From: Bacteroidota bacterium
GTDB lineage: Bacteria; Bacteroidota; Bacteroidia; 2-12-FULL-35-15
Length of the DNA: 14,728 bases
NCBI GenBank assembly: GCA_026391935.1
Contig: JAPLDC010000215.1
Span: forward strand, 1-14,728
Direction of reading: 5' to 3'
Positions 8,235-14,728 of this stretch are shown in pieces. Position 1 is the first letter of the stretch; every line of letters begins with the position of its first letter. The notes beneath the pieces were generated by a model. It worked only from the letters and a program-made list of their open reading frames with translations. It did no database searches and was not told the DNA's origin. The position numbers were made by a program, and so were the translations under genes.

Positions 8235-9710
8235 ATGTTAAAATACGCAGCTCTTCTATTTAACACAATTGCACTGTTGATCTATCAATTTTTCTTTGCT
8301 GATGGCATTACAGTTACGCAAAAAATTCCTCAATCAGCAAAACCTGATAGTGAATTTACAGTAGAATTGACAATTAATAAAGGAACTGTTGGCGGATTTG
8401 CAAAACTTCAACAAGATCTTCCTGAAGGTTTTACGGCTATTCAAGATGATAATAATGGTGCGTCATTTACTTTTACCAATCAATCTGTAAAATATATCTG
8501 GATGTCGTTACCATCAGATAAGGAGTTTAAAATAAGATACAAGGTAAAAGTTGCAGCCGGAATAAATGGTGATAAAATTATTGCTGGTAAATTTTCTTAT
8601 GTTTCCGATAATGTGAAGCAATCTATTGATATTGCTCCATCAACAATTACAATAGGAGAAAAATCAGCTGAACCAATAGCAACAGCTACGACAACAACAG
8701 AACCGCCAACAAAAACTCCGGATCCTGTAGTGACTACTCCTGTTGTTACAAACACAAACCCCGTAACGACAACAACAGAAACCGTTGTAACTACACCGGT
8801 TGTAACAAATACATCAACAACAACAACGGAGCCTGTTACTACAACTTCACCAAGTAATCAAGAACCTTCTTCCATTACTTGTTTTAGAACAGTACCTAGC
8901 AATGCTGGAGAAAATTTCACTGTTGAGATCCTAGTAAATAAAGGGAATGTAACAGGATTTGCAAAATTACTAGACGTGCTTCCAGCTGGATTTACTGCCA
9001 CAGCTGGTGATCTTCAGGGTGCATCATTTAGTTTCGCAGATCAAAAAGCAAAATTTGTATGGGTATCTATGCCATCACAAACTGAATTTAAAATAACGTA
9101 TAAGGTTGCAATTGCAGCTGGAACGTCAGGACCACAAAAAATTGATGGCGTTTTCTCTTTCATAGAAAACGATGAAACAAAGAAATTTGTAATTGCAACT
9201 AGCAGCATAACTGTTGGAACAGAACAAATTCAGACTATCGCAACAAACACTACGACAACAACAGAGCCTATTAAAACTAACAATACGACTGAGACAACAA
9301 CCACTACATCAACTACAAACAATACGAATGCTGTAAATACAAATAATACAACAGCAACAAATAGCGCCACAACAACTGAAAATACTAAATCATTGTCAGC
9401 GACCAATACGATTCCTGCTCCTCAGGGAAATGTAAATTACAAGGTACAAATTGCTGCTTTGCATAATGCTGTTAATGCAAATGTATTAGCTACAAGATAT
9501 AATATCAGTTCAAAAGTTAATACGGAAATGGGAGACGGCTTCACAAAATATACTGTTGGATCTCATAACGATTACAAAGAAGCGAGGGATGCTAGAGAGG
9601 ATGTCAGAAACAAAGGTGTCGTAGGTCCTTTTGTCACGGCCTACAATAGTGGAAAAAGAATTACTGTTCAAGAAGCACTTATGATTACCAGCCAAAAATG
9701 GTTTAGATAA
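8235..9710 (+). CDS. Secreted protein with twin repeat domains, Thr-rich linkers and C-terminal SPOR domain
   Basis: This is a 491-residue protein whose full function I do not recognise. A hydrophobic N-terminus (residues 1-24) acts as signal peptide or anchor. Residues about 25-141 and 213-330 are two diverged copies of one domain. They share the pattern F-T-V-E-(I/L), NKG-V--GFAKL, LP-GFTA, GASF-F, W-S-PS--EFKI-YKV, AAG and ITVG, consistent with an Ig-like beta-sandwich. After each copy comes a Thr-rich linker with recurring TTTTE-P units, the first containing a doubled VVTTPVVTNT. Residues about 402-485 form a SPOR-like domain: YKVQIAAL, then FTKYTVGSHNDYKEA, and a terminal FVTAYNSGKRITVQEAL. 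SPOR domains of known families bind glycan strands lacking stem peptides, so attachment to the cell wall is a reasonable inference. It lies 29 bp after the barrel gene and is followed by a strong terminator, so the two probably form one operon. Confidence 0.8.
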   Translation: MLKYAALLFNTIALLIYQFFFADGITVTQKIPQSAKPDSEFTVELTINKGTVGGFAKLQQDLPEGFTAIQDDNNGASFTFTNQSVKYIWMSLPSDKEFKIRYKVKVAAGINGDKIIAGKFSYVSDNVKQSIDIAPSTITIGEKSAEPIATATTTTEPPTKTPDPVVTTPVVTNTNPVTTTTETVVTTPVVTNTSTTTTEPVTTTSPSNQEPSSITCFRTVPSNAGENFTVEILVNKGNVTGFAKLLDVLPAGFTATAGDLQGASFSFADQKAKFVWVSMPSQTEFKITYKVAIAAGTSGPQKIDGVFSFIENDETKKFVIATSSITVGTEQIQTIATNTTTTTEPIKTNNTTETTTTTSTTNNTNAVNTNNTTATNSATTTENTKSLSATNTIPAPQGNVNYKVQIAALHNAVNANVLATRYNISSKVNTEMGDGFTKYTVGSHNDYKEARDAREDVRNKGVVGPFVTAYNSGKRITVQEALMITSQKWFR

Positions 9711-9727
9711 TCAATATTGTATTCCCG

Positions 9728-9765
9728 AAAACTCAGTCTGATCCTGGTTAGATTGAGTTTTTTTT
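9728..9765 (+). terminator. Rho-independent terminator after the SPOR-protein gene
   Basis: AAAACTCAGTCT (9728-9739) pairs with AGATTGAGTTTT (9750-9761) over 12 bp with one G-U pair, around a 10-base loop, and runs into a T-tract. It starts 17 bp after the stop at 9710 and separates the 6898-9710 operon from the next gene. Confidence 0.8.
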
Positions 9766-9767
9766 AT

Positions 9768-9775
9768 TATATTTG
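9768..9775 (+). promoter_or_regulatory. TAnnTTTG -7 element before the triple-SPOR barrel gene
   Basis: TATATTTG matches the Bacteroidota -7 consensus exactly and lies 5 bases before the ATG at 9781, directly after the preceding terminator. Transcription from it would begin at or very near the start codon, giving an almost leaderless message. No well-spaced -33 TTG was seen. Confidence 0.5.
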
Positions 9776-9780
9776 TAATT

Positions 9781-12159
9781 ATGATTAAAGGAATAAAAAT
9801 CATTTTATTATTCTTTCTTATTACCACTGTTTCATATTCTCAAACAGATGAAACCGTTGTTGCTGATTCAATATCAGCTCATTCATCCAACATTAAATCA
9901 ACCAATGAATTTATTTTTAAGCCAGCAATCGGTTTAGGTACTGGTATGTTTTCGTTTTATGGCGATCTTTATTCTAATCATTTTCAAGCACCAATGGTTA
10001 GTCGTATTGGATACGAGTTGAACGTTTCTCAACGTTTTACGGATTATTTGCAATTTAATTTTTATACTTTATTCGGGAAACTAGGTGCCAACGAACGTTT
10101 TTCTCCCGATAACAGAAACTTGAACTTCGAATCACAGATACGTGTTGGCGGACTAAATTTACTATATAATTTCGATAATTTCCTTCCCTCAAAAAGAGAT
10201 GCAAGTCCATACATATCCTTAGGTTTCGAATCTTTTGAATTCCTTTCGAAAACAGATATTTTGGATAAGAACGGAAATAAATATTATTATTGGTCAGACG
10301 GCTCAACACGAAATATCGATGAAAATGCCAGTAATGCAAATATGGCAGTAGAAATTCAACGTGATTATACGTATGAATCAGATATCCGTACAATGAATTT
10401 AGATGGCTTTGGGAAATATCCTGAACGCTCCTGGGCAATCCCTGTAGGTATTGGAGCTGTTTTTAATATGAACGACTTTTGGAGTTTGAAAATTGGAACG
10501 ACCATGCACTTTACGTTCACTGATAATATTGACGGTGTTTCCAATAAGAGTGTAGGAAACAGAGTAGGAAATAAGGGCAATGACAATTTTATGATGACCT
10601 CTGTTTCATTGCATTATAACTTTGGAATGAAAGACAAAGAAGCAGAAGAAATGGAAGAAGACAATTTCAAAGATGTTGATTTTTTTGCTCTTGACTTGTC
10701 TGATCTCGATAAAGATGGAGTTCCAGATGCAAAAGACTCCTGCCAGGGAACACCTGAAGGAGTTCCTGTAGATGCAAAAGGTTGTCCTTTGGACGATGAT
10801 AAAGATAATGTCCCAAATTTTAAAGACGATGAATTAGATTCACCAAAAGATGCTTTTGTAGATATAAAGGGAGTACAATTAAATGACTCAATAATTGATT
10901 ATCAATATCGTTTTTATATGGATTCCACTGGAGCTTTTGCAACTGTTGTAAGACATGATCACAATGGAAAAGATATGTACAATAATCTATTTCAAAAAGA
11001 ATATTCAGTAGAAATTGGTAAGTTCAGCAAAGGCCTTCCACCCGAATTAATGACAAAATATTTAAGCATTGGAGATATTTCAAGCACAAATATTGATGAT
11101 TCAACTACTATATATACTGCCGGCAAATTCAATAGTCTGCTTGATGCTGAAATACGTAAAAAACAGCTAATTAGTGACGGACTAACAAATGCAAAAGTTA
11201 TTTATAAGCAAAATGGTAAATTGTATGATGCACCAGCATATATAGCTACTAATAATGTGGCGAATAATAACAATAACAAAACTGCTAACAATACAACTAA
11301 TAATACAACAACTAATAATAACGCCAATAACACAAACAATAGCAACACTGCTAACAATACAACTAATAATACAACAACTAATAACGTCAACAACACAAAT
11401 AATAACAACAATGCTAATAACACAACTAATAATACAACAACTAATAATAACGCCAATAACATAAATAACAACACCACTAACAATACAACTAATAATAATA
11501 CTGCTAACAACAACACTAATAACAACACTAGTCATACAAGCAATACCAATCCAGCAACTAATTCTAAAGGGATTGTTTTGAGAGTTCAATTGGGGGCTTA
11601 TAAAAACCGTTTGTCGAAAAATGTATTCAAAGACATCAATGATCTTATAGAAATTAAAACGAATGATGGACTATATAAATATATGACCGGCTCATTTACA
11701 ACCTTTGATGCAGCTGCAAAACATAAAGTAGAAATGCTCTTGAAAGGATATCAGGGAGCTTTTATTACGGCATATAAGGATGGGAAAAGAGTTACATTAA
11801 AAGAAGCCGGAGCAACGCCTCAAAAGAAAGACGATATCACTGAATCGTCATCTGATAATGCAGAAGTAAATGGCGTCAATAAAAAGCTTGTTACATTTAA
11901 GGTTCAGGTTGGAGTATTTAAAAGTGAACCTCCTGCAGATAAACAAGCTAAGTTTGAAAAAGTAAAAGGGATCACAAAAGAAGTTACAGCAACCGGTTTA
12001 AACAGATATACCGTTGGACCTTTTTCTGATTACACAGCTGCCCAAAATGCTAAGAACGACTTAATGAAAAACATCGGAATCGAAGATGCATTTATTTTAG
12101 CATTTTTTAATGGAGAATATATTACAATTCAGGAAGCATTAGAATTATTAAAAAACTGA
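9781..12159 (+). CDS. Outer-membrane beta-barrel protein with TSP3 repeats, Asn/Thr repeat tract and three SPOR-like domains
   Basis: This is a 792-residue protein. A signal peptide (residues 1-20, ending SYSQ) precedes a barrel domain, about 45-285, ending with SVSLHYNFG. It shares several blocks with the barrel gene at 6898, such as NRNLNFES, YYYWSDGS and IQRDYTYES. TSP3-like calcium repeats follow at about 308-352 (DLDKDGVPDAKDSCQGTPEG, DDDKDNVPNFKDDE). A first, diverged SPOR-like domain lies at about 408-484 (YSVEIGKF ... IYTAGKF). Next is an almost pure Asn/Thr tract (about 492-590) built from a 21-22 residue unit. Two clearer SPOR domains follow, about 597-677 (VLRVQLGAYK ... YKYMTGSFTTFDAAAKHK) and 703-792 (FKVQVGVFK ... 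LNRYTVGPFSDYTAAQNA). The layout resembles OmpA-type proteins but with SPOR domains in the peptidoglycan-binding position. I infer an outer-membrane-to-wall linker with a flexible, possibly length-variable spacer. It has its own promoter element and ends with TGA. Confidence 0.85.
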   Translation: MIKGIKIILLFFLITTVSYSQTDETVVADSISAHSSNIKSTNEFIFKPAIGLGTGMFSFYGDLYSNHFQAPMVSRIGYELNVSQRFTDYLQFNFYTLFGKLGANERFSPDNRNLNFESQIRVGGLNLLYNFDNFLPSKRDASPYISLGFESFEFLSKTDILDKNGNKYYYWSDGSTRNIDENASNANMAVEIQRDYTYESDIRTMNLDGFGKYPERSWAIPVGIGAVFNMNDFWSLKIGTTMHFTFTDNIDGVSNKSVGNRVGNKGNDNFMMTSVSLHYNFGMKDKEAEEMEEDNFKDVDFFALDLSDLDKDGVPDAKDSCQGTPEGVPVDAKGCPLDDDKDNVPNFKDDELDSPKDAFVDIKGVQLNDSIIDYQYRFYMDSTGAFATVVRHDHNGKDMYNNLFQKEYSVEIGKFSKGLPPELMTKYLSIGDISSTNIDDSTTIYTAGKFNSLLDAEIRKKQLISDGLTNAKVIYKQNGKLYDAPAYIATNNVANNNNNKTANNTTNNTTTNNNANNTNNSNTANNTTNNTTTNNVNNTNNNNNANNTTNNTTTNNNANNINNNTTNNTTNNNTANNNTNNNTSHTSNTNPATNSKGIVLRVQLGAYKNRLSKNVFKDINDLIEIKTNDGLYKYMTGSFTTFDAAAKHKVEMLLKGYQGAFITAYKDGKRVTLKEAGATPQKKDDITESSSDNAEVNGVNKKLVTFKVQVGVFKSEPPADKQAKFEKVKGITKEVTATGLNRYTVGPFSDYTAAQNAKNDLMKNIGIEDAFILAFFNGEYITIQEALELLKN
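11281..11535 (+). repeat. In-frame 63-66 bp tandem repeat encoding an Asn/Thr tract
   Basis: Units begin at 11281, 11347, 11410 and 11473 (lengths 66, 63 and 63 bp, then a partial diverged copy), each opening with a (T/N)ANNTTNNTT-like code. All lengths are multiples of three, so copy changes keep the SPOR domains in frame. The product is almost only Asn and Thr with a few Ala, a low-complexity linker. Copies differ by point changes, so the array is not freshly expanded. Confidence 0.85.
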
Positions 12160-12186
12160 TAAAATTATTTTTGCCTAAAATGGCAT

Positions 12187-12194
12187 TATCTTTG
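12187..12194 (+). promoter_or_regulatory. TAnnTTTG -7 element before the small secreted protein gene
   Basis: TATCTTTG matches the Bacteroidota -7 consensus and lies 27 bases before the ATG at 12222, in the 62 bp gap after the triple-SPOR gene. The nearest TTG (12171-12173) is only 13 bp upstream, closer than the usual spacing, so the -33 part is uncertain. The gene may also be reached by readthrough from 9781, since no terminator was seen in the gap. Confidence 0.45.
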
Positions 12195-12221
12195 TCTTAA
12201 ATTATTAAAAAAAATTAAAAA

Positions 12222-12527
12222 ATGAAAACTATTCTAAAAATGAGATTATTGATTGCTGGGGTTGTTCTGAGTTTTACTTTATGCGCTCAAGATGCTAATA
12301 AAAAAGTGGAGGCTCCAAAGACTAACACAACAAAATCGGATTCGAAAGTTACTAAACAAGATCCTGCTAAAAAAAGCACTGCAAATGAAGCCAGTAAGTC
12401 AACTTCAAAAGCTGATTCCACATCTACAGGTGGGACAAGAATGGCAATTTCCGTTCAAGGGACTCCAAAGAAAAACAAAAATAAAAACACTAAATCAGCT
12501 ACTACTACTGAGCCGCCGAAAAAATAA
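12222..12527 (+). CDS. Small secreted Lys/Ser/Thr-rich protein of unknown function
   Basis: This is a 101-residue protein that I do not recognise. The N-terminus is a clear signal peptide (MRLLIAGVVLSFTLCAQ from Met7, or the whole stretch from Met1). The ATG at 12222 is preferred as the first after the promoter element, although Met7 (12240) would also give a good signal peptide. The mature part is hydrophilic and basic, dominated by Lys, Ser, Thr and Ala, with KKNKNKNTK near the end and a TTTEPPKK tail. That tail recalls the TTTE-P linkers of the protein at 8235. It has no Cys after the signal peptide and no recognisable domain, and it is probably disordered. A strong terminator follows 19 bp after the stop. 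A basic tail in the periplasm could bind acidic wall polymers or lipid A phosphates, but that is only a guess. Confidence 0.7.
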   Translation: MKTILKMRLLIAGVVLSFTLCAQDANKKVEAPKTNTTKSDSKVTKQDPAKKSTANEASKSTSKADSTSTGGTRMAISVQGTPKKNKNKNTKSATTTEPPKK

Positions 12528-12546
12528 TTATCCATTTATTTCATGT

Positions 12547-12583
12547 AAAAACAGAGGTACTTTTAACCTCTGTTTTTATTTTA
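12547..12583 (+). terminator. Rho-independent terminator after the small secreted protein gene
   Basis: AAAAACAGAGGT (12547-12558) and ACCTCTGTTTTT (12566-12577) form a perfect 12 bp stem with a 7-base loop, followed by a T-rich run. It ends the envelope gene group and insulates it from the msrA remnant at 12600. Confidence 0.9.
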
Positions 12584-12599
12584 ACGAATTTGCATTAAA

Positions 12600-13187
12600 A
12601 TGACCAACCTATTTTCACTATTGTTAATTTGCAATATTTTTTATTCTTGTAACGGAAAAGAAGTAAATGACAGTCGGAAAGCTGAACTTACAAAATCAGA
12701 AAAAATTCAAACCAACAATTCTATGGATACAGCAACATTCGGAGCGGGATGCTTCTGGTGCGTTGAAGCACAATTTCAACTTTTAGATGGAGTACTATCG
12801 GTTTCCTCTGGATTTTCTGGAGGAACAGTTAAAAACCCAGCATATCGGGAAGTTTGTAATGGCACCACCGGTCATGCAGAAGTTTGCGAGATCGTTTACG
12901 ACTCGTCAAAAATTTCCTATGATGAACTTTTAGCAGCTTTTTGGCAAACTCATGACCCTACTCAATGAAACAGGCAGGCTGAAAAGTACAAACAAGAATT
13001 AACAAAATCTGGTGCCTGGGATAAACCAGTGGTAACAGAAATTAGTCCAGCCTGACCTTTCTATAAAGCAGAAGACTATCATCAGGATTATTATAAAATT
13101 AATGGACAACAACCATATTGTCAATTTGTTATACAACCAAAAGTAGATAAGTTCAAAAAAGTGTTCAAAGATAAACTCAAGCATTAG
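12600..13187 (+). pseudogene. msrA: Peptide methionine sulfoxide reductase MsrA (lipoprotein type), disrupted
   Basis: MsrA reduces methionine-S-sulfoxide in oxidised proteins. Here one frame of 195 codons runs from the ATG at 12600 to TAG at 13185-13187, broken by TGA at 12966-12968 and again at 13053-13055. The N-terminus looks like a lipoprotein signal (FYSC lipobox), suggesting an exported form. The catalytic motif GCFWC is present (Cys51 in nucleophile position), as are YREVCNGTTGHAE and the C-terminal FYKAEDYHQDYY and QPYCQFVIQPK blocks. Between NRQ and AEKYKQEL, about 20-25 family residues are missing without a frame change, including the GNDxGTQYRS block with substrate-binding Asp and Tyr. 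The usual GYxGG motif reads GFSGG. The first TGA stands where families often have Leu (DPTQLNRQ), one base from TTA. As read, the product would stop after 122 residues and should be inactive. The gene is confidently recognised; whether the damage is biological is less sure. Confidence 0.88.
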
Positions 13188-13268
13188 GAATTAATACTAT
13201 TACCCTTCGCCAGATCTTGGAATTCAATAGCTACCCTTTAATGTTCTAGCCATCAATTATTTAATTAC

Positions 13269-13303
13269 AAAAAAACGCTCCTCCTAAAACTGAGTTTTTT
13301 TTT
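13269..13303 (+). terminator. Possible weak terminator between msrA remnant and desaturase
   Basis: A run of seven A plus CTC (13278-13280) can pair with GAG (13292-13294) plus the following T-run, if two bases (CG, 13276-13277) bulge out. The stem is mostly A-T and imperfect, so this is a tentative call. Confidence 0.3.
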
Positions 13304-13318
13304 ATTCTAAAATCTTAT

Positions 13319-13326
13319 TATCTTTG
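13319..13326 (+). promoter_or_regulatory. TAnnTTTG -7 element before the desaturase gene
   Basis: TATCTTTG matches the Bacteroidota -7 consensus exactly and ends 5 bases before the ATG at 13332, the same close placement as at 9768-9775. It implies a leaderless or nearly leaderless transcript. No properly spaced TTG was found upstream. Confidence 0.5.
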
Positions 13327-13331
13327 CAGCC

Positions 13332-14318
13332 ATGTTAAAAGGAAAAGACCTTATTCTTGCTACCAAACCATTTGCCAAGGAAATTCGCTGGAAGAGTTGG
13401 TATTATACACTTTCTACCTTCTTTCTACTGATCATTTTTCTTTTTGGCACTTATTTCGTTCCAAATATTTACGGAAAAATTTTATCTAGTATATTGAGTG
13501 CCACGTTTTTAGCGCGATTTTTTATGATATTTCATGATTATCAACATCATGCCATTTTACAAAAATCTATTATCGCCAACATAATATTTACAATCTATGG
13601 ATTTTATATGCTAACTCCATCGAGTATTTGGAAGCGCTCACATGATCACCATCATAATAATAATGCAAAATTGTATGGTGCGAATATCGGATCCTTTCCA
13701 ATAATGACAAAGCAAAAATTTATGGAGGCTTCAGAAAGTGATAGACGTATTTACCTTGCCATACGCAATCCATTGAATATGATTTTTGCATATTTCACCA
13801 TGTTCATCTATGGAATGTGCCTTCAATCATTTCTTAGCAGTCCGAAAAGACATTGGGATTCATTAGTTACACTGATATTACATATTGGAATCGCAGTATT
13901 ACTAATAATATATACAGGACCATTAACTTGGTTTCTTGCATTTTTTCTGCCCTTTTTCCTTTCTCATATGCTAGGTGCTTATTTGTTTTATGCTCAACAC
14001 ACTTTTCCTGGTGTTGTTTTCAAAAGTAATACAGAATGGACCTATTCAGAAGCGGCATTAGAATCATCCAGTTATTTGAAGATGAATCCGATAATGCGCT
14101 GGGCAACAGCGAATATAGGTTATCATCATATTCATCATTTAAATTCAAGAATACCGTTTTACCGTTTGCCCGAAGCAATGAAAAATATCCCTGAATTGCA
14201 GAATCCATCTGTCACTACATTTAAACTTTCGGATATTATCTCTTGCTTGAGACTAAAACTATGGGATCCGGAACAAAACAGGATGATTTCACTATCCGAA
14301 TTAAATCTTTCTCACTAA
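13332..14318 (+). CDS. Membrane fatty acid desaturase
   Basis: This is a 328-residue integral membrane enzyme of the FA_desaturase family, which uses a di-iron centre and O2 to put a double bond into acyl chains. All three histidine boxes are present: HDYQHH (residues 68-73), HDHHH (104-108) and HHIHH (265-269). The box spacing and the sequence after the last one (LNSRIPFYRLPEAM) resemble acyl-lipid Delta-12/omega-6-like desaturases, but regiospecificity cannot be read from this. Hydrophobic segments lie at about 23-43, 50-68, 78-96, 150-170 and 178-220, consistent with a four-helix membrane protein with the His boxes facing the cytoplasm. The gene is intact and of normal length. It has a -7 element directly before its ATG, is probably transcribed alone, and converges with lpxD. 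A role in adjusting membrane fluidity in cold conditions is a family-based inference. Confidence 0.92.
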   Translation: MLKGKDLILATKPFAKEIRWKSWYYTLSTFFLLIIFLFGTYFVPNIYGKILSSILSATFLARFFMIFHDYQHHAILQKSIIANIIFTIYGFYMLTPSSIWKRSHDHHHNNNAKLYGANIGSFPIMTKQKFMEASESDRRIYLAIRNPLNMIFAYFTMFIYGMCLQSFLSSPKRHWDSLVTLILHIGIAVLLIIYTGPLTWFLAFFLPFFLSHMLGAYLFYAQHTFPGVVFKSNTEWTYSEAALESSSYLKMNPIMRWATANIGYHHIHHLNSRIPFYRLPEAMKNIPELQNPSVTTFKLSDIISCLRLKLWDPEQNRMISLSELNLSH

Positions 14319-14347
14319 TTTTTTCTTTCTGAATCTCTTTGGATGAA

Positions 14348-14728
14348 CTAGCTATTCTCTGCTATTTTGTTTTGCTTTTCAATTTGATCAATTCGTTTTA
14401 CAATTGAATCAAGATTGCGGAAATGGATATATGCTTTTCTATATTTGGCAGCATCAAAGGCTGGAGAGCCCATATATACTTCCCCTTTTTTTGTAATACT
14501 TTTTGAGATCCCCGACTGAGCAGTAATAATTGTCTGATCAGCAATTTCAAGATGGCCAACAATGCCGACCTGTCCGCTAAACATACAATTTTTTCCAATT
14601 TTTGAAGAACCTGCAACCACACCATGCGCTGCAATATATGTATTCTCGCCTATTTCAACATTATGTGCAATATGAATCAGATTGTCAAATTTAACACCTT
14701 TCCTTAAAATCGTTGATCCTAACGTTGC
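14348..14728 (-). CDS. lpxD: UDP-3-O-acylglucosamine N-acyltransferase LpxD, C-terminal part (5' end outside window)
   Basis: The frame is open from the window edge to TAG at 14348-14350 and gives 126 residues. It contains left-handed beta-helix hexapeptide repeats: GSTILRKGVKFDNLIHIAHN, VEIGENTYIAAH, SSKIGKNCMFSG, VGIVGHLEIADQTIIT. The His of the IAHNVEIG segment matches the position of the catalytic base in LpxD. The tail (GSPAFDAAKYRKAYIHFRNL, then a charged helix VKRIDQIEKQNK) is the usual LpxD C-terminal extension. The enzyme adds the 3-hydroxyacyl chain to the amino group of UDP-3-O-acyl-glucosamine, an early step of lipid A synthesis. A GTG at 14618-14620 could be taken as a start but lies inside the conserved repeats and is rejected. 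Only 29 bp separate it from the convergent desaturase gene. Confidence 0.9.
   Translation of the reverse strand, partial: ATLGSTILRKGVKFDNLIHIAHNVEIGENTYIAAHGVVAGSSKIGKNCMFSGQVGIVGHLEIADQTIITAQSGISKSITKKGEVYMGSPAFDAAKYRKAYIHFRNLDSIVKRIDQIEKQNKIAENS

Noticed and set aside
11281..11535. Regularly spaced repeats that could be taken for a CRISPR array
   Set aside because: Units are contiguous without unique spacers, are multiples of three, and lie inside a long coding frame as an Asn/Thr linker.
11182..11589. Minus-strand frames rich in Leu/Val/Ile that resemble membrane proteins
   Set aside because: They are the reverse complement of the Asn/Thr repeat codons; the plus-strand gene has signal peptide, barrel and SPOR domains.
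12966..13055. TGA codons in msrA as selenocysteine or a reassigned genetic code
   Set aside because: Neither TGA is at the catalytic Cys position, no SECIS-like hairpin was recognised, the gene at 9781 uses TGA as a true stop, and the msrA frame also lacks essential residues.
12999..13184. Minus-strand frame over the msrA remnant
   Set aside because: It has no family resemblance and is antisense to the conserved C-terminal part of MsrA.
14348..14620. A separate 90-residue gene starting with GTG at 14620
   Set aside because: The same frame continues upstream to the window edge with LpxD hexapeptide repeats and the catalytic His, so the GTG is an internal Val codon.

Overview
The window looks like a chromosomal piece of a free-living, low-GC member of the Bacteroidota, probably from the flavobacterial, chitinophagal or sphingobacterial side rather than Bacteroides. 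The evidence is a type IX secretion (T9SS) sorting tail on a secreted subtilase, Bacteroidota-style barrel/TSP3 and SPOR envelope proteins, TAnnTTTG promoter elements directly before genes, a lack of clear Shine-Dalgarno sites, and an lpxD gene (Gram-negative lipid A synthesis). No RNA genes, phage genes, insertion sequences or CRISPR arrays were seen.

Left part, minus strand (1-4804): a UvrD/AddA-type helicase is followed 43 bp downstream by an M13 zinc metallopeptidase. Both appear damaged. The helicase stops just before the D-x-K core of its C-terminal nuclease. The peptidase has lost an internal stretch and changes frame near 1114, although its zinc site is intact further on.

Centre, plus strand (4870-12527): a T9SS-secreted S8 protease stands alone, then a 354 bp AT-rich gap, then four envelope genes. 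The first (6898) encodes an outer-membrane barrel with TSP3 repeats and an EF-hand tail. The second (8235) is a secreted protein with two copies of one domain, Thr-rich linkers and a C-terminal SPOR domain. The third (9781) is a paralogous barrel with TSP3 repeats, three SPOR-like domains and an Asn/Thr repeat tract. The fourth (12222) is a small Lys/Ser/Thr-rich secreted protein. The first two are 29 bp apart and end at a strong terminator. The third and fourth each have their own TAnnTTTG element, and the fourth ends at a second strong terminator. I infer that these genes link the outer membrane to peptidoglycan with SPOR-like domains in place of the usual OmpA-type domain. This is the best candidate in the window for an undescribed system.

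Right part (12600-14728): a lipoprotein-type msrA remnant carries two in-frame TGA codons and a precise internal in-frame deletion. It is followed by an intact membrane fatty-acid desaturase and, convergently, the 3' part of lpxD. Three damaged conserved genes in under 15 kb point to real gene decay, strain variation or assembly error. The sequence alone cannot separate these.
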